DNA from: Frateuria soli
GTDB lineage: Bacteria > Pseudomonadota > Gammaproteobacteria > Xanthomonadales > Rhodanobacteraceae
DNA length: 64,000 bases
Direction: 5' to 3'
Assembly (NCBI RefSeq): GCF_021117385.1
Contig: NZ_CP088252.1
Span: forward strand, 1,116,001 to 1,180,000
Positions 43,202-52,359 of the stretch are shown here, one piece after another. Each line of letters begins with the position of its first letter. Position 1 is the first letter of the stretch. Under the pieces are notes generated by a model that was not told where the DNA came from, ran no database searches, and was given only the letters and a program-made list of their open reading frames with translations. The translations under genes and the position numbers were made by a program.

Positions 43202-45526
43202 ATGAATCGTTCGTTGAAACTGTCGATGCTGCTGGCGTTGGCGCTGGGTAGCACCCAGGCGGCGGCACTTGAGCTGGGCCAGATCCAGGTCAAGTCGGCC
43301 CTCGGCCAGCCGCTGCTTGCGGAGATTCCGCTGACGCCGGACAGCCCGGCCGAACTGCGCAACCTCACCGCGCGCCTGGCCTCGTCGGAGGATTTCGCCC
43401 GCGCCGGCCTTGCCGGCAGCCGGCCTGACCTGCCGCTGCAGTTCAGCATCGTGGATGTCGGCGGCCACAAGGTGATCCGTATCACCAGTGCGGTCGCGGT
43501 CAACGATCCCTACCTCGATCTACTGGTGGAAGTGGACAATGCGTCGGGTCGCAGCCTGCGCGAGTTCCCGGTCCTGCTCGATCCGCCTGGCACCGCGCCG
43601 ATGGCGCCCGGCGTGCATGCGCCCCGCAGCAATGCTCCCCGAACCACCTCGCGCCAGGCCAACACCGGTTCCACCGCCGCCCAGCCGGGTGCCGCTCGCG
43701 TGGCGGCCGGCGGACAGTTCCAGGTCGAGCGCGGCCAGACGCTGTCGGGCATAGCCCGCCAGGTCGCGCCGGCCGGCGTCGACGCCAGCCAGATGATGCT
43801 TGCGCTCAAGCAGGCCAATCCGGATGCGTTCTACCAGGACAACATCAACGCGCTGAAGAGCGGGTCGGTGCTGCGTGTTCCCACCAGCCAGGAGGCGCAA
43901 GCCATGAACGTGGCGGCCGCTCTGGCGGAGGTCCGTCGCCAGAATGGCGACTGGCGCGCCCAGGCGACCGGCTCGACCACGACCGTGGCCGATGCGGCTA
44001 CGCGCACGGAAGCTTCCGGCGCGCCCGCCGGCAGCTCGGCCGATCGACTGGCGCTGGTGCCGGCGAGGGAAAGCGGCAAGGGGACTGGCGCCCAGGGTGG
44101 CAGGGGCGACGCGGCCCTGCGCCAGGATCTGATGCGCACCCAGGAAACCCTGACCACCCTGCAGCAGCAGAGCTCGGAACTCAAGTCGCGCCTGAAGGAT
44201 CTGCAGGACATCAACGACAAGAACACCCGCCTGCTCGCGCTCAAGGACAACGAGATCGCCGAGCTGCAGCAGAAGCTGGCCGAGGCCCGCAAGAAGGCAG
44301 GGCTGCCGGCTGTCGCCGAACAACCCGCCGCTGCGCCGGCTGCCGAGCCCGCCACCCAACCCGCCACTGCCGCCACGGCGGGCATTGCGTCGGCCGGCCC
44401 CTCTGGCGCAGCGAGTGCCGCGTCGGCCAGCCCCGCCGGCGCAGGTTCCGTCGCCGCGACCGCTCCGGTGCCGTCCGCGCGCAGCGTGGCAGCAACGCCG
44501 GCCACCAAGCCGCTGACCAAGCCGGCCAGCAAGCCGGTCAAGCCGGTGGCCGGCAAGCCGGCCGCGCCGGCGACCGAGGAACCCTGGTTCATGCAGCCGT
44601 GGGCCTGGGCGGCGGCCGGCGGTGCCGCCCTGCTGCTGATCCTGCTTGCCCTGCTGGGTCGTCGCCGCAAACCGGCCACTCCCCGCACCGTGCCGACGGC
44701 GCCGTCGCTGGCAGACCGTTTTGGCGCGGTAACCGATTCGTCCGCGCCGGCCAGCGCGGATCCGGACCAGGACGAGCTGCTCGATCAGCTCGCCGAGCAC
44801 CCGGACGACATCGGCCTGCACCTGGAACTGGTGAGCCTGTACTACTCCCGTCGGGACGTGGAGCATTTCGAGGCCGCAGCCGAGGCGATGCACGCCCACA
44901 TTGTCGATCCGCAACAGGACGAGTGGCTTGACGTGGTCGCCATGGGCGAGGACCTGGTGCCGGGCCACCCGCTGTTTGCCGGCCAGGGTGCACAGGACGC
45001 GTTCGACTCGCGCGAGGACGAGCGTCAGCATGCCGTCGAGGCAATGGAGCCGTTCGACCTTGACAGCTACGCCGAGGAAGCCGACGTTGACGATGGCCAT
45101 GGTGACTCGACCCCGGCAGATCGGCCGAAGGTCAGCGAGTACCACTTCGACTTCGACCTCACCCCGCCGCGGCAGGCTTCGGCAGAGCATCCCGCGACCG
45201 GCAGTCACGATGCCGAAGAGGAAGAGGATCTTACGGTCATGCGCAACGTCGAACCGGCAGCCACTGAAGACGAGGCGCCTTCGACCTGGAATTTCGAGGA
45301 GCCGGTGAACGACACCACGGCGACTGCAGCCGCGGCCGCTGCCGCCGAGCCGCATGAAATGGGCCAGTTCAGCGACGATCCGATCGACACCAAGCTGGAC
45401 CTCGCACGCGCCTACATGGACATGGGCGATGCCGATGGCGCCCGCGCCATGCTCGAGGAAGTGATGAACGAGGGCACCCAGATGCAGAAGGATTCCGCGC
45501 AGCGCCTGCTCGATTCGATGTCCTGA
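43202..45526 (+). CDS. fimV: FimV-like pilus/polarity hub protein
   Basis: 774 residues from ATG 43202 (MNRSLKLSMLLALALG). Signal peptide, then the FimV N-terminal domain (LGQIQVKSALGQPLLAEIPL, ~25-150). A LysM-like region follows (VERGQTLSGIARQV), then a coiled coil (ELKSRLKDLQDINDKNTRLL) and a long Ala/Pro/Lys-rich linker. A single membrane helix (AWAAAGGAALLLILLALLG) comes next. The C-terminal cytoplasmic domain has TPR-like helices ending in DTKLDLARAYMDMGDADGA. FimV organises type IV pili and cell-pole signalling. Confidence 0.93.
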   Translation: MNRSLKLSMLLALALGSTQAAALELGQIQVKSALGQPLLAEIPLTPDSPAELRNLTARLASSEDFARAGLAGSRPDLPLQFSIVDVGGHKVIRITSAVAVNDPYLDLLVEVDNASGRSLREFPVLLDPPGTAPMAPGVHAPRSNAPRTTSRQANTGSTAAQPGAARVAAGGQFQVERGQTLSGIARQVAPAGVDASQMMLALKQANPDAFYQDNINALKSGSVLRVPTSQEAQAMNVAAALAEVRRQNGDWRAQATGSTTTVADAATRTEASGAPAGSSADRLALVPARESGKGTGAQGGRGDAALRQDLMRTQETLTTLQQQSSELKSRLKDLQDINDKNTRLLALKDNEIAELQQKLAEARKKAGLPAVAEQPAAAPAAEPATQPATAATAGIASAGPSGAASAASASPAGAGSVAATAPVPSARSVAATPATKPLTKPASKPVKPVAGKPAAPATEEPWFMQPWAWAAAGGAALLLILLALLGRRRKPATPRTVPTAPSLADRFGAVTDSSAPASADPDQDELLDQLAEHPDDIGLHLELVSLYYSRRDVEHFEAAAEAMHAHIVDPQQDEWLDVVAMGEDLVPGHPLFAGQGAQDAFDSREDERQHAVEAMEPFDLDSYAEEADVDDGHGDSTPADRPKVSEYHFDFDLTPPRQASAEHPATGSHDAEEEEDLTVMRNVEPAATEDEAPSTWNFEEPVNDTTATAAAAAAAEPHEMGQFSDDPIDTKLDLARAYMDMGDADGARAMLEEVMNEGTQMQKDSAQRLLDSMS

Positions 45527-45547
45527 CGCTTCTTCCATCGCTTGTAC

Positions 45548-45573
45548 GAAGGGCCGGCGATGCCGGCCCTTCG
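45548..45573 (+). terminator. Hairpin after fimV
   Basis: Stem CGAAGGGCCGGC-GAT-GCCGGCCCTTCG, perfect over 12 base pairs. The following GCGTGTC is poor in T, so it may be a Rho-independent terminator of weak type or only a stabilising hairpin. Confidence 0.6.
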
Positions 45574-45632
45574 CGTGTCCGGACCGCCCCGGCCGGACTC
45601 CGGTCAGGGCCCTCCGAGCGCGATCGGGTTGC

Positions 45633-45650
45633 GGTGGGCTGAAGCCCACC
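45633..45650. repeat. Small palindrome GGTGGGCT-GA-AGCCCACC
   Basis: The sequence GGTGGGCTGAAGCCCACC, followed by CTACGC, resembles the GTAGGGTGGGCTTCAGCCCAC repeat that I recall being common between genes of Xanthomonads. It lies between fimV and truA. Confidence 0.6.
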
Positions 45651-45684
45651 CTACGCTTCCCGGCTGTTCCGCAGGACATCACGC

Positions 45685-46452
45685 ATGCGTATCGCCCTTG
45701 GCGTCGAATACGACGGCACCGATTTTCTCGGCTGGCAGCGACTGGCGCATGGCCCCACCGTGCAGGGCGCGCTCGAGCAGGCGCTCACGCGGGTGGCCGC
45801 GCAGCCGGTTGCGGTGACCTGCGCCGGGCGTACCGACGCCGGCGTGCACGGGCGTTGCCAGGTGGTGCATTTCGATACCGAGGTCGAGCGCGACATGCGC
45901 GGCTGGGTGCTGGGGGCGTGTTCCAACCTGCCCACCAGCGTGGCGGTGTTGTGGGCGCAACCGGTGCCCGGGGCCTTCCACGCCCGCTTTTCTGCGCGCA
46001 GCCGGCGCTACCGCTACACCATCCTCAACCGCCCGGTGCGCGCCGCGCTGGACGCCCGCTACGTCACCTGGGAGCGGCTGCCGCTGGACGCCCCGGCGAT
46101 GCACGAAGCCGGGCAGGCGCTGCTGGGCGAACACGACTTCTCGGCGTTCCGCGCCGTGTCCTGCCAGGCCGCGCACGCGCGGCGCTGCGTGCTGGGCCTG
46201 GAGGTGCGGCGCGAGGGCGAACAGGTGATCGTCCAGATCGAGGCCAACGCGTTTCTGCACCACATGGTGCGCAACATCGTCGGCTCGTTGCTGATGGTGG
46301 GGCGAGGGCGGCAGCCGGCCGCGTGGCCGGCGGAACTGCTGGCCGGACGCGATCGCGACGTGGCAGGGCCGACTGCGCCTGCCACGGGACTCACTTTCCT
46401 CGGCCCGCGCTACGAGGCGCACTGGGGCCTGCCGGCAGAGGTGAGCGCATGA
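45685..46452 (+). CDS. truA: tRNA pseudouridine38-40 synthase
   Basis: 255 residues. It modifies uridines 38-40 of the anticodon arm. Seen: [31 protein letters not shown] with the catalytic Asp, and [19 protein letters not shown]. The stop codon overlaps the trpF ATG (ATGA), the usual coupling. Confidence 0.96.
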   Translation: MRIALGVEYDGTDFLGWQRLAHGPTVQGALEQALTRVAAQPVAVTCAGRTDAGVHGRCQVVHFDTEVERDMRGWVLGACSNLPTSVAVLWAQPVPGAFHARFSARSRRYRYTILNRPVRAALDARYVTWERLPLDAPAMHEAGQALLGEHDFSAFRAVSCQAAHARRCVLGLEVRREGEQVIVQIEANAFLHHMVRNIVGSLLMVGRGRQPAAWPAELLAGRDRDVAGPTAPATGLTFLGPRYEAHWGLPAEVSA

Positions 46453-47084
46453 TCCGCATCAAATGCTGCGGCATGACCCGGGTCGAGGACGCCGTGCTGG
46501 CGGCCGAGCTGGGCGCCGATGCGCTCGGGCTCATCTTCACCGCGCGCAGCCGCAGGCGCGTGGACATCGGCCAGGCTCGTGCGATCGTCCGCGCGTTGCC
46601 GCCGATGGTTACCAGCGTGGCGTTGTTCATGGACCAGGATGCGGCCTTCGTGGACGAAGTGATCGCCGCGGTGCAGCCGGCGCTGCTGCAGTTTCACGGC
46701 GTCGAGCGCGACGACTGGTGTGCGCAGTTCGGCCGGCCCTACCTGAAGGCCATCGCGATGGGCGAGGGCGGCGACGCGCTGCCGCGCCTGCGGGCGTACC
46801 CGGGTGCCGCGGGGCTGGTGCTGGACGGGCACGGCCTGGGCGAGGCAGGCGGCAGCGGCAAGGCGTTCGACTGGTCGCTGATGCCGCGCGACCTGCGGCA
46901 GCCCTTGATCCTTGCCGGTGGCTTGCACCCCGGGAACGTCGCCGAGGCCATCCGCGTCGCGCGACCGTGGGGCGTGGATGTGTCCAGCGGCATCGAATCG
47001 GCACCCGGCATCAAGGACCCGGCACGGCTGGCCGCCTTCATTGGGGCGGCACGCGCCGCGGACGCGAATCGCCGGGACGTCTGA
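46449..47084 (+). CDS. trpF: Phosphoribosylanthranilate isomerase
   Basis: 211 residues from ATG 46449, four-base overlap with truA. It carries out the third step of tryptophan synthesis. A TIM barrel: [19 protein letters not shown] with the catalytic Cys, [27 protein letters not shown], and the phosphate site [13 protein letters not shown] plus [13 protein letters not shown] with the catalytic Asp. It is separated from trpBA by the trpI-like regulator on the opposite strand. Confidence 0.95.
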   Translation: MIRIKCCGMTRVEDAVLAAELGADALGLIFTARSRRRVDIGQARAIVRALPPMVTSVALFMDQDAAFVDEVIAAVQPALLQFHGVERDDWCAQFGRPYLKAIAMGEGGDALPRLRAYPGAAGLVLDGHGLGEAGGSGKAFDWSLMPRDLRQPLILAGGLHPGNVAEAIRVARPWGVDVSSGIESAPGIKDPARLAAFIGAARAADANRRDV

Positions 47085-47161
47085 TTTCCGCCGGAGGCAC
47101 GGGTCATTGGCGCGCGCACGGTTGCTCGCGCAGGATTTCTGTCGGCGTGGGGCGGCCTCTC

Positions 47162-48046
47162 TCAGTGTTCGGCCAGTTCGTCGCGCGCCCACGCGGCCAA
47201 CGCGTCCAGGCGGGCATCGCCGGTGTGCGTGGTCGCAAGGATCCAGCGGCCGCCCGTCTCGCGAAAACCCCACGGCGCCAGCAACCGGCCGCTCGCCAGG
47301 TCGTCGGCTACCAGTGGCTGCGGCGCGATCGCCACGCCCAGTCCGGCGGCGGCGGCTTCCAGCAGGAAATAGAGATGGGGCAATGCCTGGGTCTGCTGCA
47401 TGGATTCGGGCGCCAGCCCCATCGCGCGTGCCCAGTCCGGCCACGCCTGCGGGCGCGAGGCGGTGTACAGCAGAGGTTCCTCGCTCAAGGCGGAGGCGGG
47501 CAGGGTGCGCAGGCGCTCGACGTCCGGATGGCGCGGGCTGAGCACGGGACCGATGCGTTCGGGCGCCAGGTCGTACACCCGCCACGACGCGGGCCAGGGT
47601 GGCGCTTCCAGCAGCAGGGCGACGTCCACGCTGGCGAGGGACGAGGGTTCCTCCTGCGCGGCCAGGTGCAATGTCAGCGCCGGCAGTTCGTGCCGCAGGC
47701 GCTCCAGTCGCGGGATCACCCAACGTGCCAGCACGCTGCCCGAGCAGCCCAGCACCAGGGGCGAGCCCGCCTGCTCGCGCCGAAGCCGCGCCCAACTCTC
47801 GCGCAGCTGCCCGAATGCGGCCTGACAGCTTTCCTGCAGGGTCCGTCCGGCGGCGGTGACCTGAATGCCCCGGCCCTGGCGGGCGAACAGCGGCTGGCCC
47901 AGCGCTTCTTCCAGCGAACGTATCTGCCGGCTCACCGCACCATGGGTGACATGCAATTCCTGCGCTGCCTGGCTCATGCTGCCCAGCCGCGCGGTCGCCT
48001 CGAAGGCGCGCAAGGCATGCAGCGAGGGCAGGTCACGTTCGGACAT
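47162..48046 (-). CDS. trpI: LysR-type regulator, probable TrpI
   Basis: 294 residues. The N-terminal winged HTH reads LPSLHALRAFEATARLGSMS and AAQELHVTHGAVSRQIRSLE. The remainder is a LysR co-inducer-binding domain. It is divergent from trpB with a 115-base gap that holds an inverted repeat. TrpI in pseudomonads senses indoleglycerol phosphate and activates trpBA, so context strongly suggests the same here. The name rests on position, not on residues specific to TrpI. Confidence 0.82.
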   Translation of the reverse strand: MSERDLPSLHALRAFEATARLGSMSQAAQELHVTHGAVSRQIRSLEEALGQPLFARQGRGIQVTAAGRTLQESCQAAFGQLRESWARLRREQAGSPLVLGCSGSVLARWVIPRLERLRHELPALTLHLAAQEEPSSLASVDVALLLEAPPWPASWRVYDLAPERIGPVLSPRHPDVERLRTLPASALSEEPLLYTASRPQAWPDWARAMGLAPESMQQTQALPHLYFLLEAAAAGLGVAIAPQPLVADDLASGRLLAPWGFRETGGRWILATTHTGDARLDALAAWARDELAEH

Positions 48047-48047
48047 G

Positions 48048-48066
48048 ATGTGAGTTTAGCTCACAT
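48048..48066. promoter_or_regulatory. Inverted repeat, probable TrpI operator
   Basis: ATGTGAG-TTTAG-CTCACAT has seven-base arms around a five-base spacer and includes a T-N11-A LysR-box arrangement. It sits two bases upstream of the regulator's start codon and about 95 bases from trpB, so binding could both repress the regulator and activate trpBA. Confidence 0.7.
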
Positions 48067-48161
48067 GACGCTACGAATTTTTCGCTTTTTCGCAAGACCG
48101 GGCGGCACTAAGGTGTGAGTCTTCTGCGAAGACCTGCCACCTGCCCCGATCGGAGTTTCCC

Positions 48162-49373
48162 ATGCCCGCTACCCAGGATTTCCACCGCTGGCCGGACGAG
48201 CACGGCCGTTTTGGCGCCTATGGCGGCAGCTATGTCGCCGAGACGCTGATGGCGCCGCTGGCCGAGCTGACCGAGGCCTACCAGCGCCTGCGCCAGGATC
48301 CCGCGTTCCTGGCCGAACTGGACCGCGATCTCAAGCACTACGTCGGCCGACCCAGCCCGATCTACCACGCCGAACGGCTCTCGCGGCATGTCGGCGGCGC
48401 ACGGATCCTGCTCAAGCGCGAGGATCTCAACCACACCGGCGCGCACAAGATCAACAACACCATCGGCCAGGCGCTGGTCGCGCGGCGCATGGGCAAGCAG
48501 CGCGTGATCGCCGAGACGGGCGCCGGCCAGCACGGCGTGGCCAGCGCCACGGTGGCCGCGCGCTTCGGCATGCAGTGCGTGGTCTACATGGGCGCGGTGG
48601 ACATCGAACGACAGAAGATCAATGTCTATCGCATGAAGCTGCTGGGCGCGGAGGTGGTGCCGGTGACTTCCGGCTCCAAGACGCTCAAGGACGCCCTCAA
48701 CGAGGCCATGCGCGACTGGGTCACTAACGTCGCCGACACCTTCTACATCATCGGCACGGTGGCCGGCCCGCATCCGTATCCGCAGATGGTGCGCGACTTC
48801 AACGCGATCGTCGGCCGGGAGGCACGCGGGCAGATGCTCGAGGACTACGGCAGGTTGCCCGACGCGATCACCGCGTGCGTCGGGGGCGGCTCGAACGCGA
48901 TCGGCCTGTTCCACGCCTTCCTCAACGACGCGGACGTGCGCATCGTCGGCGCCGAGGCGGCGGGCGAGGGCATCGCCACCGGCCGCCATGCCGCGTCGCT
49001 GGCGGCGGGGCGCCCGGGCGTGCTGCACGGCAATCGCACCTATGTGCTTTGCGACGACGACGGCCAGATCACCGAGACGCATTCGGTCTCGGCCGGCCTG
49101 GACTATCCGGGCGTCGGTCCGGAGCACGCCTTCCTGAAGGACGCGGGCCGGGCCGAGTACGTCGGCGTGACCGATGACGAAGCGCTGCAGGCGTTCCACC
49201 TGCTCGCGCGCACCGAAGGCATCCTCGCCGCGCTCGAATCGAGCCATGCCGTGGCGCAGGCGATGAAGCTTGCGCGCGAATACCCGAAAGATGCGCTGGT
49301 GCTGTGCAACCTGTCCGGCCGCGGCGACAAGGACGTGCACACCATCGCCGCGCGCGAAGGAGTGCAGGTATGA
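48162..49373 (+). CDS. trpB: Tryptophan synthase beta chain
   Basis: 403 residues. It condenses indole and serine with PLP. Seen: [16 protein letters not shown], the PLP Lys in [34 protein letters not shown] and [13 protein letters not shown]. The stop codon overlaps the trpA start (ATGA). Confidence 0.97.
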   Translation: MPATQDFHRWPDEHGRFGAYGGSYVAETLMAPLAELTEAYQRLRQDPAFLAELDRDLKHYVGRPSPIYHAERLSRHVGGARILLKREDLNHTGAHKINNTIGQALVARRMGKQRVIAETGAGQHGVASATVAARFGMQCVVYMGAVDIERQKINVYRMKLLGAEVVPVTSGSKTLKDALNEAMRDWVTNVADTFYIIGTVAGPHPYPQMVRDFNAIVGREARGQMLEDYGRLPDAITACVGGGSNAIGLFHAFLNDADVRIVGAEAAGEGIATGRHAASLAAGRPGVLHGNRTYVLCDDDGQITETHSVSAGLDYPGVGPEHAFLKDAGRAEYVGVTDDEALQAFHLLARTEGILAALESSHAVAQAMKLAREYPKDALVLCNLSGRGDKDVHTIAAREGVQV

Positions 49374-50194
49374 GCCGCATCGACCGTCGCTTCGCCGCAC
49401 TGAAAGCCGCTGGACGCACCGGACTGATCCCATTCGTCACCGCCGGCGATCCTTCGCCCGACCATGCCGTTGCCCTGATGCATGCGCTGGTCGCCTCCGG
49501 CGCCGACCTGATCGAACTCGGCGTGCCGTTCTCCGATCCGATGGCGGACGGCCCGGTCATCCAGCACGCCAGCGAACGCGCCATCGCCCGGGGCGTGGGG
49601 CTGGGCGACGTGCTGCGCTGGGTCGGCGAGTTCCGCCGGCGTGACGTGGACACCCCGGTGGTGTTGATGGGCTATCTCAATCCGATCGAGATGCACGGCT
49701 ACGCGCGCTTCGCGCAGGAGGCGGTGGCGGCGGGCGTCGACGGCGTGCTGCTGGTGGACTGCCCGCTGGAGGAATCCGCCGTGCTCGAGCCGCTGCGTGC
49801 CGCAGGCCTGCAGCAGATCCTGCTCGCCGCGCCCACGACCGCACCTGCGCGTATGGTGCGGCTGTGCGAGGCAGCCCGGGGCTTCCTGTATTATGTGTCG
49901 TTCGCCGGCATCACCGGCGCGGCACGGCTGAGCACGGCGGACATCGCCGCGCGGGTGGCCGCGGTACGCGCCGGGGCGAAGGCGCCGGTGGCAGTCGGCT
50001 TCGGCGTGCGCGATGCGGCAAGCGCGAAAGCGATCGCCGGATTCGCCGACGCGGTGGTCATCGGCAGCGCGCTGGTCGAGCGGCTGGCCGGCGCCACGGA
50101 AGCGGACGACATCGCGACGCGGGCAGGCGAGTTTCTCAAACCGATCCGCGCGGCCCTGGATACGCCGTGGCCGGCGCCTTCTCCCTCCGGGTAG
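49370..50194 (+). CDS. trpA: Tryptophan synthase alpha chain
   Basis: 274 residues from ATG 49370 with AAGGAG nine bases before, four-base overlap with trpB. It cleaves indoleglycerol phosphate and channels indole to TrpB. Catalytic Glu and Asp are in [19 protein letters not shown]; also [15 protein letters not shown] and [20 protein letters not shown]. accD follows. Confidence 0.96.
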   Translation: MSRIDRRFAALKAAGRTGLIPFVTAGDPSPDHAVALMHALVASGADLIELGVPFSDPMADGPVIQHASERAIARGVGLGDVLRWVGEFRRRDVDTPVVLMGYLNPIEMHGYARFAQEAVAAGVDGVLLVDCPLEESAVLEPLRAAGLQQILLAAPTTAPARMVRLCEAARGFLYYVSFAGITGAARLSTADIAARVAAVRAGAKAPVAVGFGVRDAASAKAIAGFADAVVIGSALVERLAGATEADDIATRAGEFLKPIRAALDTPWPAPSPSG

Positions 50195-50273
50195 GGCGGG
50201 GCGGGAGGCCGGGGCTCGCGAGGATGTACAGATGGCGCCGCCGCAAGCGGCGCGCAGTTCCAACGAGGTCTCC

Positions 50274-51143
50274 ATGAACTGGCTCCAGAAAATCATGACT
50301 CCGCGTGCGCGCACGCACAGCGCTCCGGCCAACAAGGGCAAGGTTCCCGAGGGTGTATGGGACAAGTGCGGCGGCTGTGGCACTGTGCTCTACCGGCCGG
50401 AGCTGGAGCGCAACCTGATGGTCTGCCCCAAGTGCGGTCATCACCACCCGATCGGCGCGCGCGAGCGGCTGCTCGCGCTGTTGGACGAGGGCTCGACGAC
50501 GGAGCTGTGGGCCAGCCTGGAGCCGACCGATCCGCTCAAGTTCCGCGACTCCAAGAAGTATCGCGACCGCATCGTGGCCTCGCAGAAATCCACCGGCGAG
50601 AAGGACGCTCTGCTGACCATGAGCGGCCGGCTCAAGGGTCGCCCGCTGGTCGCCGCCGCGTTCGAGTTCTCCTACATGGGTGGCTCGATGGGCTCGGTGG
50701 TGGGCGAGAAGTTCACCCGCGCGGCCGAGCGCGCCCTGGCCGAGCGCAGTGCGCTGGTCTGCTTCTCGGCGACCGGCGGCGCGCGCATGCAGGAGGCGCT
50801 GTTCTCGCTGATGCAGATGGCCAAGACGTCCGCCGCGCTGGCGCGCATGCGCGATGCCGGCGTGCCGTACATCAGCGTGATGACCAACCCGACGACCGGT
50901 GGCGTTTCGGCCAGCCTGGCGATGCTCGGCGACATCAACATCGGCGAGCCGAAGGCCTTGATCGGCTTCGCCGGTCCGCGCGTGATCGAGCAGACGGTGC
51001 GCGAGACGTTGCCGGAAGGTTTCCAGCGCTCGGAGTTCCTGCTCGAACACGGCGCGATCGACCTCATCGTCGACCGCCGCGAGATGCGCGACAAGCTGGC
51101 CGAGTTGTTCGGCCTGTTGATGAAGGCGCCTCGCGCGGCCTGA
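50274..51143 (+). CDS. accD: Acetyl-CoA carboxylase carboxyltransferase beta subunit
   Basis: 289 residues from ATG 50274 ([15 protein letters not shown]). With AccA it carries out the carboxyl transfer of the first step in fatty-acid synthesis. An N-terminal four-Cys zinc ribbon (DKCGGCG … VCPKCGHH) is followed by the crotonase fold ([13 protein letters not shown]-like, here [14 protein letters not shown]) and [17 protein letters not shown]. The trpA-accD order is widely conserved. Confidence 0.96.
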   Translation: MNWLQKIMTPRARTHSAPANKGKVPEGVWDKCGGCGTVLYRPELERNLMVCPKCGHHHPIGARERLLALLDEGSTTELWASLEPTDPLKFRDSKKYRDRIVASQKSTGEKDALLTMSGRLKGRPLVAAAFEFSYMGGSMGSVVGEKFTRAAERALAERSALVCFSATGGARMQEALFSLMQMAKTSAALARMRDAGVPYISVMTNPTTGGVSASLAMLGDINIGEPKALIGFAGPRVIEQTVRETLPEGFQRSEFLLEHGAIDLIVDRREMRDKLAELFGLLMKAPRAA

Positions 51144-51160
51144 CCGGCACCGGGGACGCA

Positions 51161-51192
51161 ACGATGCCGCCGCAAGGCGGCATCGTCGTTTG
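51161..51192 (+). terminator. Terminator after accD
   Basis: Stem ACGATGCCGCC-GCAA-GGCGGCATCGT followed by CGTTTGT. It is a perfect 11-base-pair stem with a short T-rich tail. Confidence 0.75.
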
Positions 51193-51200
51193 TGCGAAGC

Positions 51201-51252
51201 GGGTTTTCCACAACCGGTGTGGATGCGGCCCGGAAAACCCTGTGGACAAGCC
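51201..51252. repeat. DnaA-box-like module 1
   Basis: Contains TTTTCCACA (51204), TGTGGA (51218) and TGTGGACAA (51241). The outer two are DnaA-box-like words in opposite orientation, within a frame repeated exactly 125 bases further on. The 354-base gap between accD and the next gene holds no gene. Confidence 0.6.
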
Positions 51253-51325
51253 GCAGGGGTGGCTTTGCGATCAGTGACTTGGCACGCGCTGGTCATTCTT
51301 TACGCAGTGCCGACATCGCCTTCGC

Positions 51326-51377
51326 GGGTTGTCCACAACGGTTGTGGAGCCGGCTGGGGTAAGCCTGTGGATAGGTG
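51326..51377. repeat. DnaA-box-like module 2
   Basis: Contains TTGTCCACA (51329), TGTGGA (51343) and TGTGGATAG (51366). All three words lie exactly 125 bases after their partners in module 1. The bases between are partly conserved, so this is a diverged tandem repeat. Confidence 0.6.
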
Positions 51378-51497
51378 GCCTATCTGCTTGATGGACAAGC
51401 ACGGCACGACACGGTGCGCAGGAAATGACCAGGGCATGCATGACGCGGACGCATGGCGACGGCATACTGGTCAGCCACGATCGAGGAGACCCCCCTC

Positions 51498-51929
51498 ATG
51501 AAACGGATGCTGCTCGCCGCCGCGCTCGCCATTGCCAGCGCCGCCTGCTTCGCACGGACGCCCGCGCTCCCGACCACCAAGGCACCGGCCAGCGCCGAGG
51601 CCTACATCATCTCGCCCGCGGATGGCGCCACCGTCGGGCGCGAGGTCACGGTGCGCTTCGGCCTCAAGGGCATGGGCGTGGCGCCGGCGGGTGTAGCCAA
51701 GGAACACACCGGCCACCACCATCTGCTGGTCGACGTCACGGACCTGCCGCCTGCCGGCCAGCCGATTCCCAACGACGAGCACCACATGCACTTCGGCGGT
51801 GGCCAGACCCAGACCACCCTCAAGCTCACTCCCGGCACGCACACGCTGCAGCTGGAGCTGGGCGATGCCAACCATGTGCCGTTCGATCCGCCGGTAGTGT
51901 CCAAAAGGATTACCATCCACGTGAAGTGA
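51498..51929 (+). CDS. DUF4399 secreted protein
   Basis: 143 residues from ATG 51498 (MKRMLLAAALAIASAACFA), a Sec signal peptide. Mature part: AYIISPADGATVGREVTVRF, then HTGHHHLLVDV and NDEHHMHFGGGQTQTTLKL. The histidine-rich Ig-like DUF4399 fold suggests metal binding in the periplasm, but this is inference. A second small secreted protein follows after 22 bases. Confidence 0.85.
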   Translation: MKRMLLAAALAIASAACFARTPALPTTKAPASAEAYIISPADGATVGREVTVRFGLKGMGVAPAGVAKEHTGHHHLLVDVTDLPPAGQPIPNDEHHMHFGGGQTQTTLKLTPGTHTLQLELGDANHVPFDPPVVSKRITIHVK

Positions 51930-51951
51930 GCGCACCCGCAGGAGGTGTCGC

Positions 51952-52278
51952 ATGAAGCTGCTGCCGTTCGTGGCTGTCCTGGGCCTGGCGATGCCGGTCT
52001 CCGCGGCGGCCAACGTCGCCATCGATGTGCAGCAAGCCGCCGGCTCGGGGGAGGCCGTCCAGGCGCCACCGGCCGGGGCCGGTGCGCACCACCCGCTGTT
52101 CATCGTCAAATACGTGCTGCGGCGTGCTCCATCGGAGACGCCTTCCATCGTCATGGACGATGCCGGCCCGCAGATCGTGCCGCCGGGCAAGGACTTTCCT
52201 GCCGCCACGCTCGGGGGCGTGGCGCACGATCCCAACACGATCGTCTGCCACGGCTGGGGTTGCCAGCACAAGCCGTAA
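51952..52278 (+). CDS. Small secreted protein, unknown function
   Basis: 108 residues with signal peptide MKLLPFVAVLGLAMPVSAAA and a good GCAGGAGGTG upstream. The mature part has HHPLFIVKYVLRRAPSE and a C-terminal VCHGWGCQHKP with two cysteines. No family is recognised. It is probably co-transcribed with the DUF4399 gene. Confidence 0.68.
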   Translation: MKLLPFVAVLGLAMPVSAAANVAIDVQQAAGSGEAVQAPPAGAGAHHPLFIVKYVLRRAPSETPSIVMDDAGPQIVPPGKDFPAATLGGVAHDPNTIVCHGWGCQHKP

Positions 52279-52359
52279 CGGTCCTTCGCTCGCCGCCACA
52301 GCCGAAGCGCGGCAATCGGCTAAAATGCTGCGTTTGCCCTCAGCAGCCGCAGAATCGCC

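Noticed and set aside
51201-51377. Origin of replication
   Set aside because: The DnaA-box-like words fit, but there is no dnaA, dnaN, gyrB or rpmH nearby and no AT-rich unwinding region, so it is kept only as a candidate DnaA-binding site.
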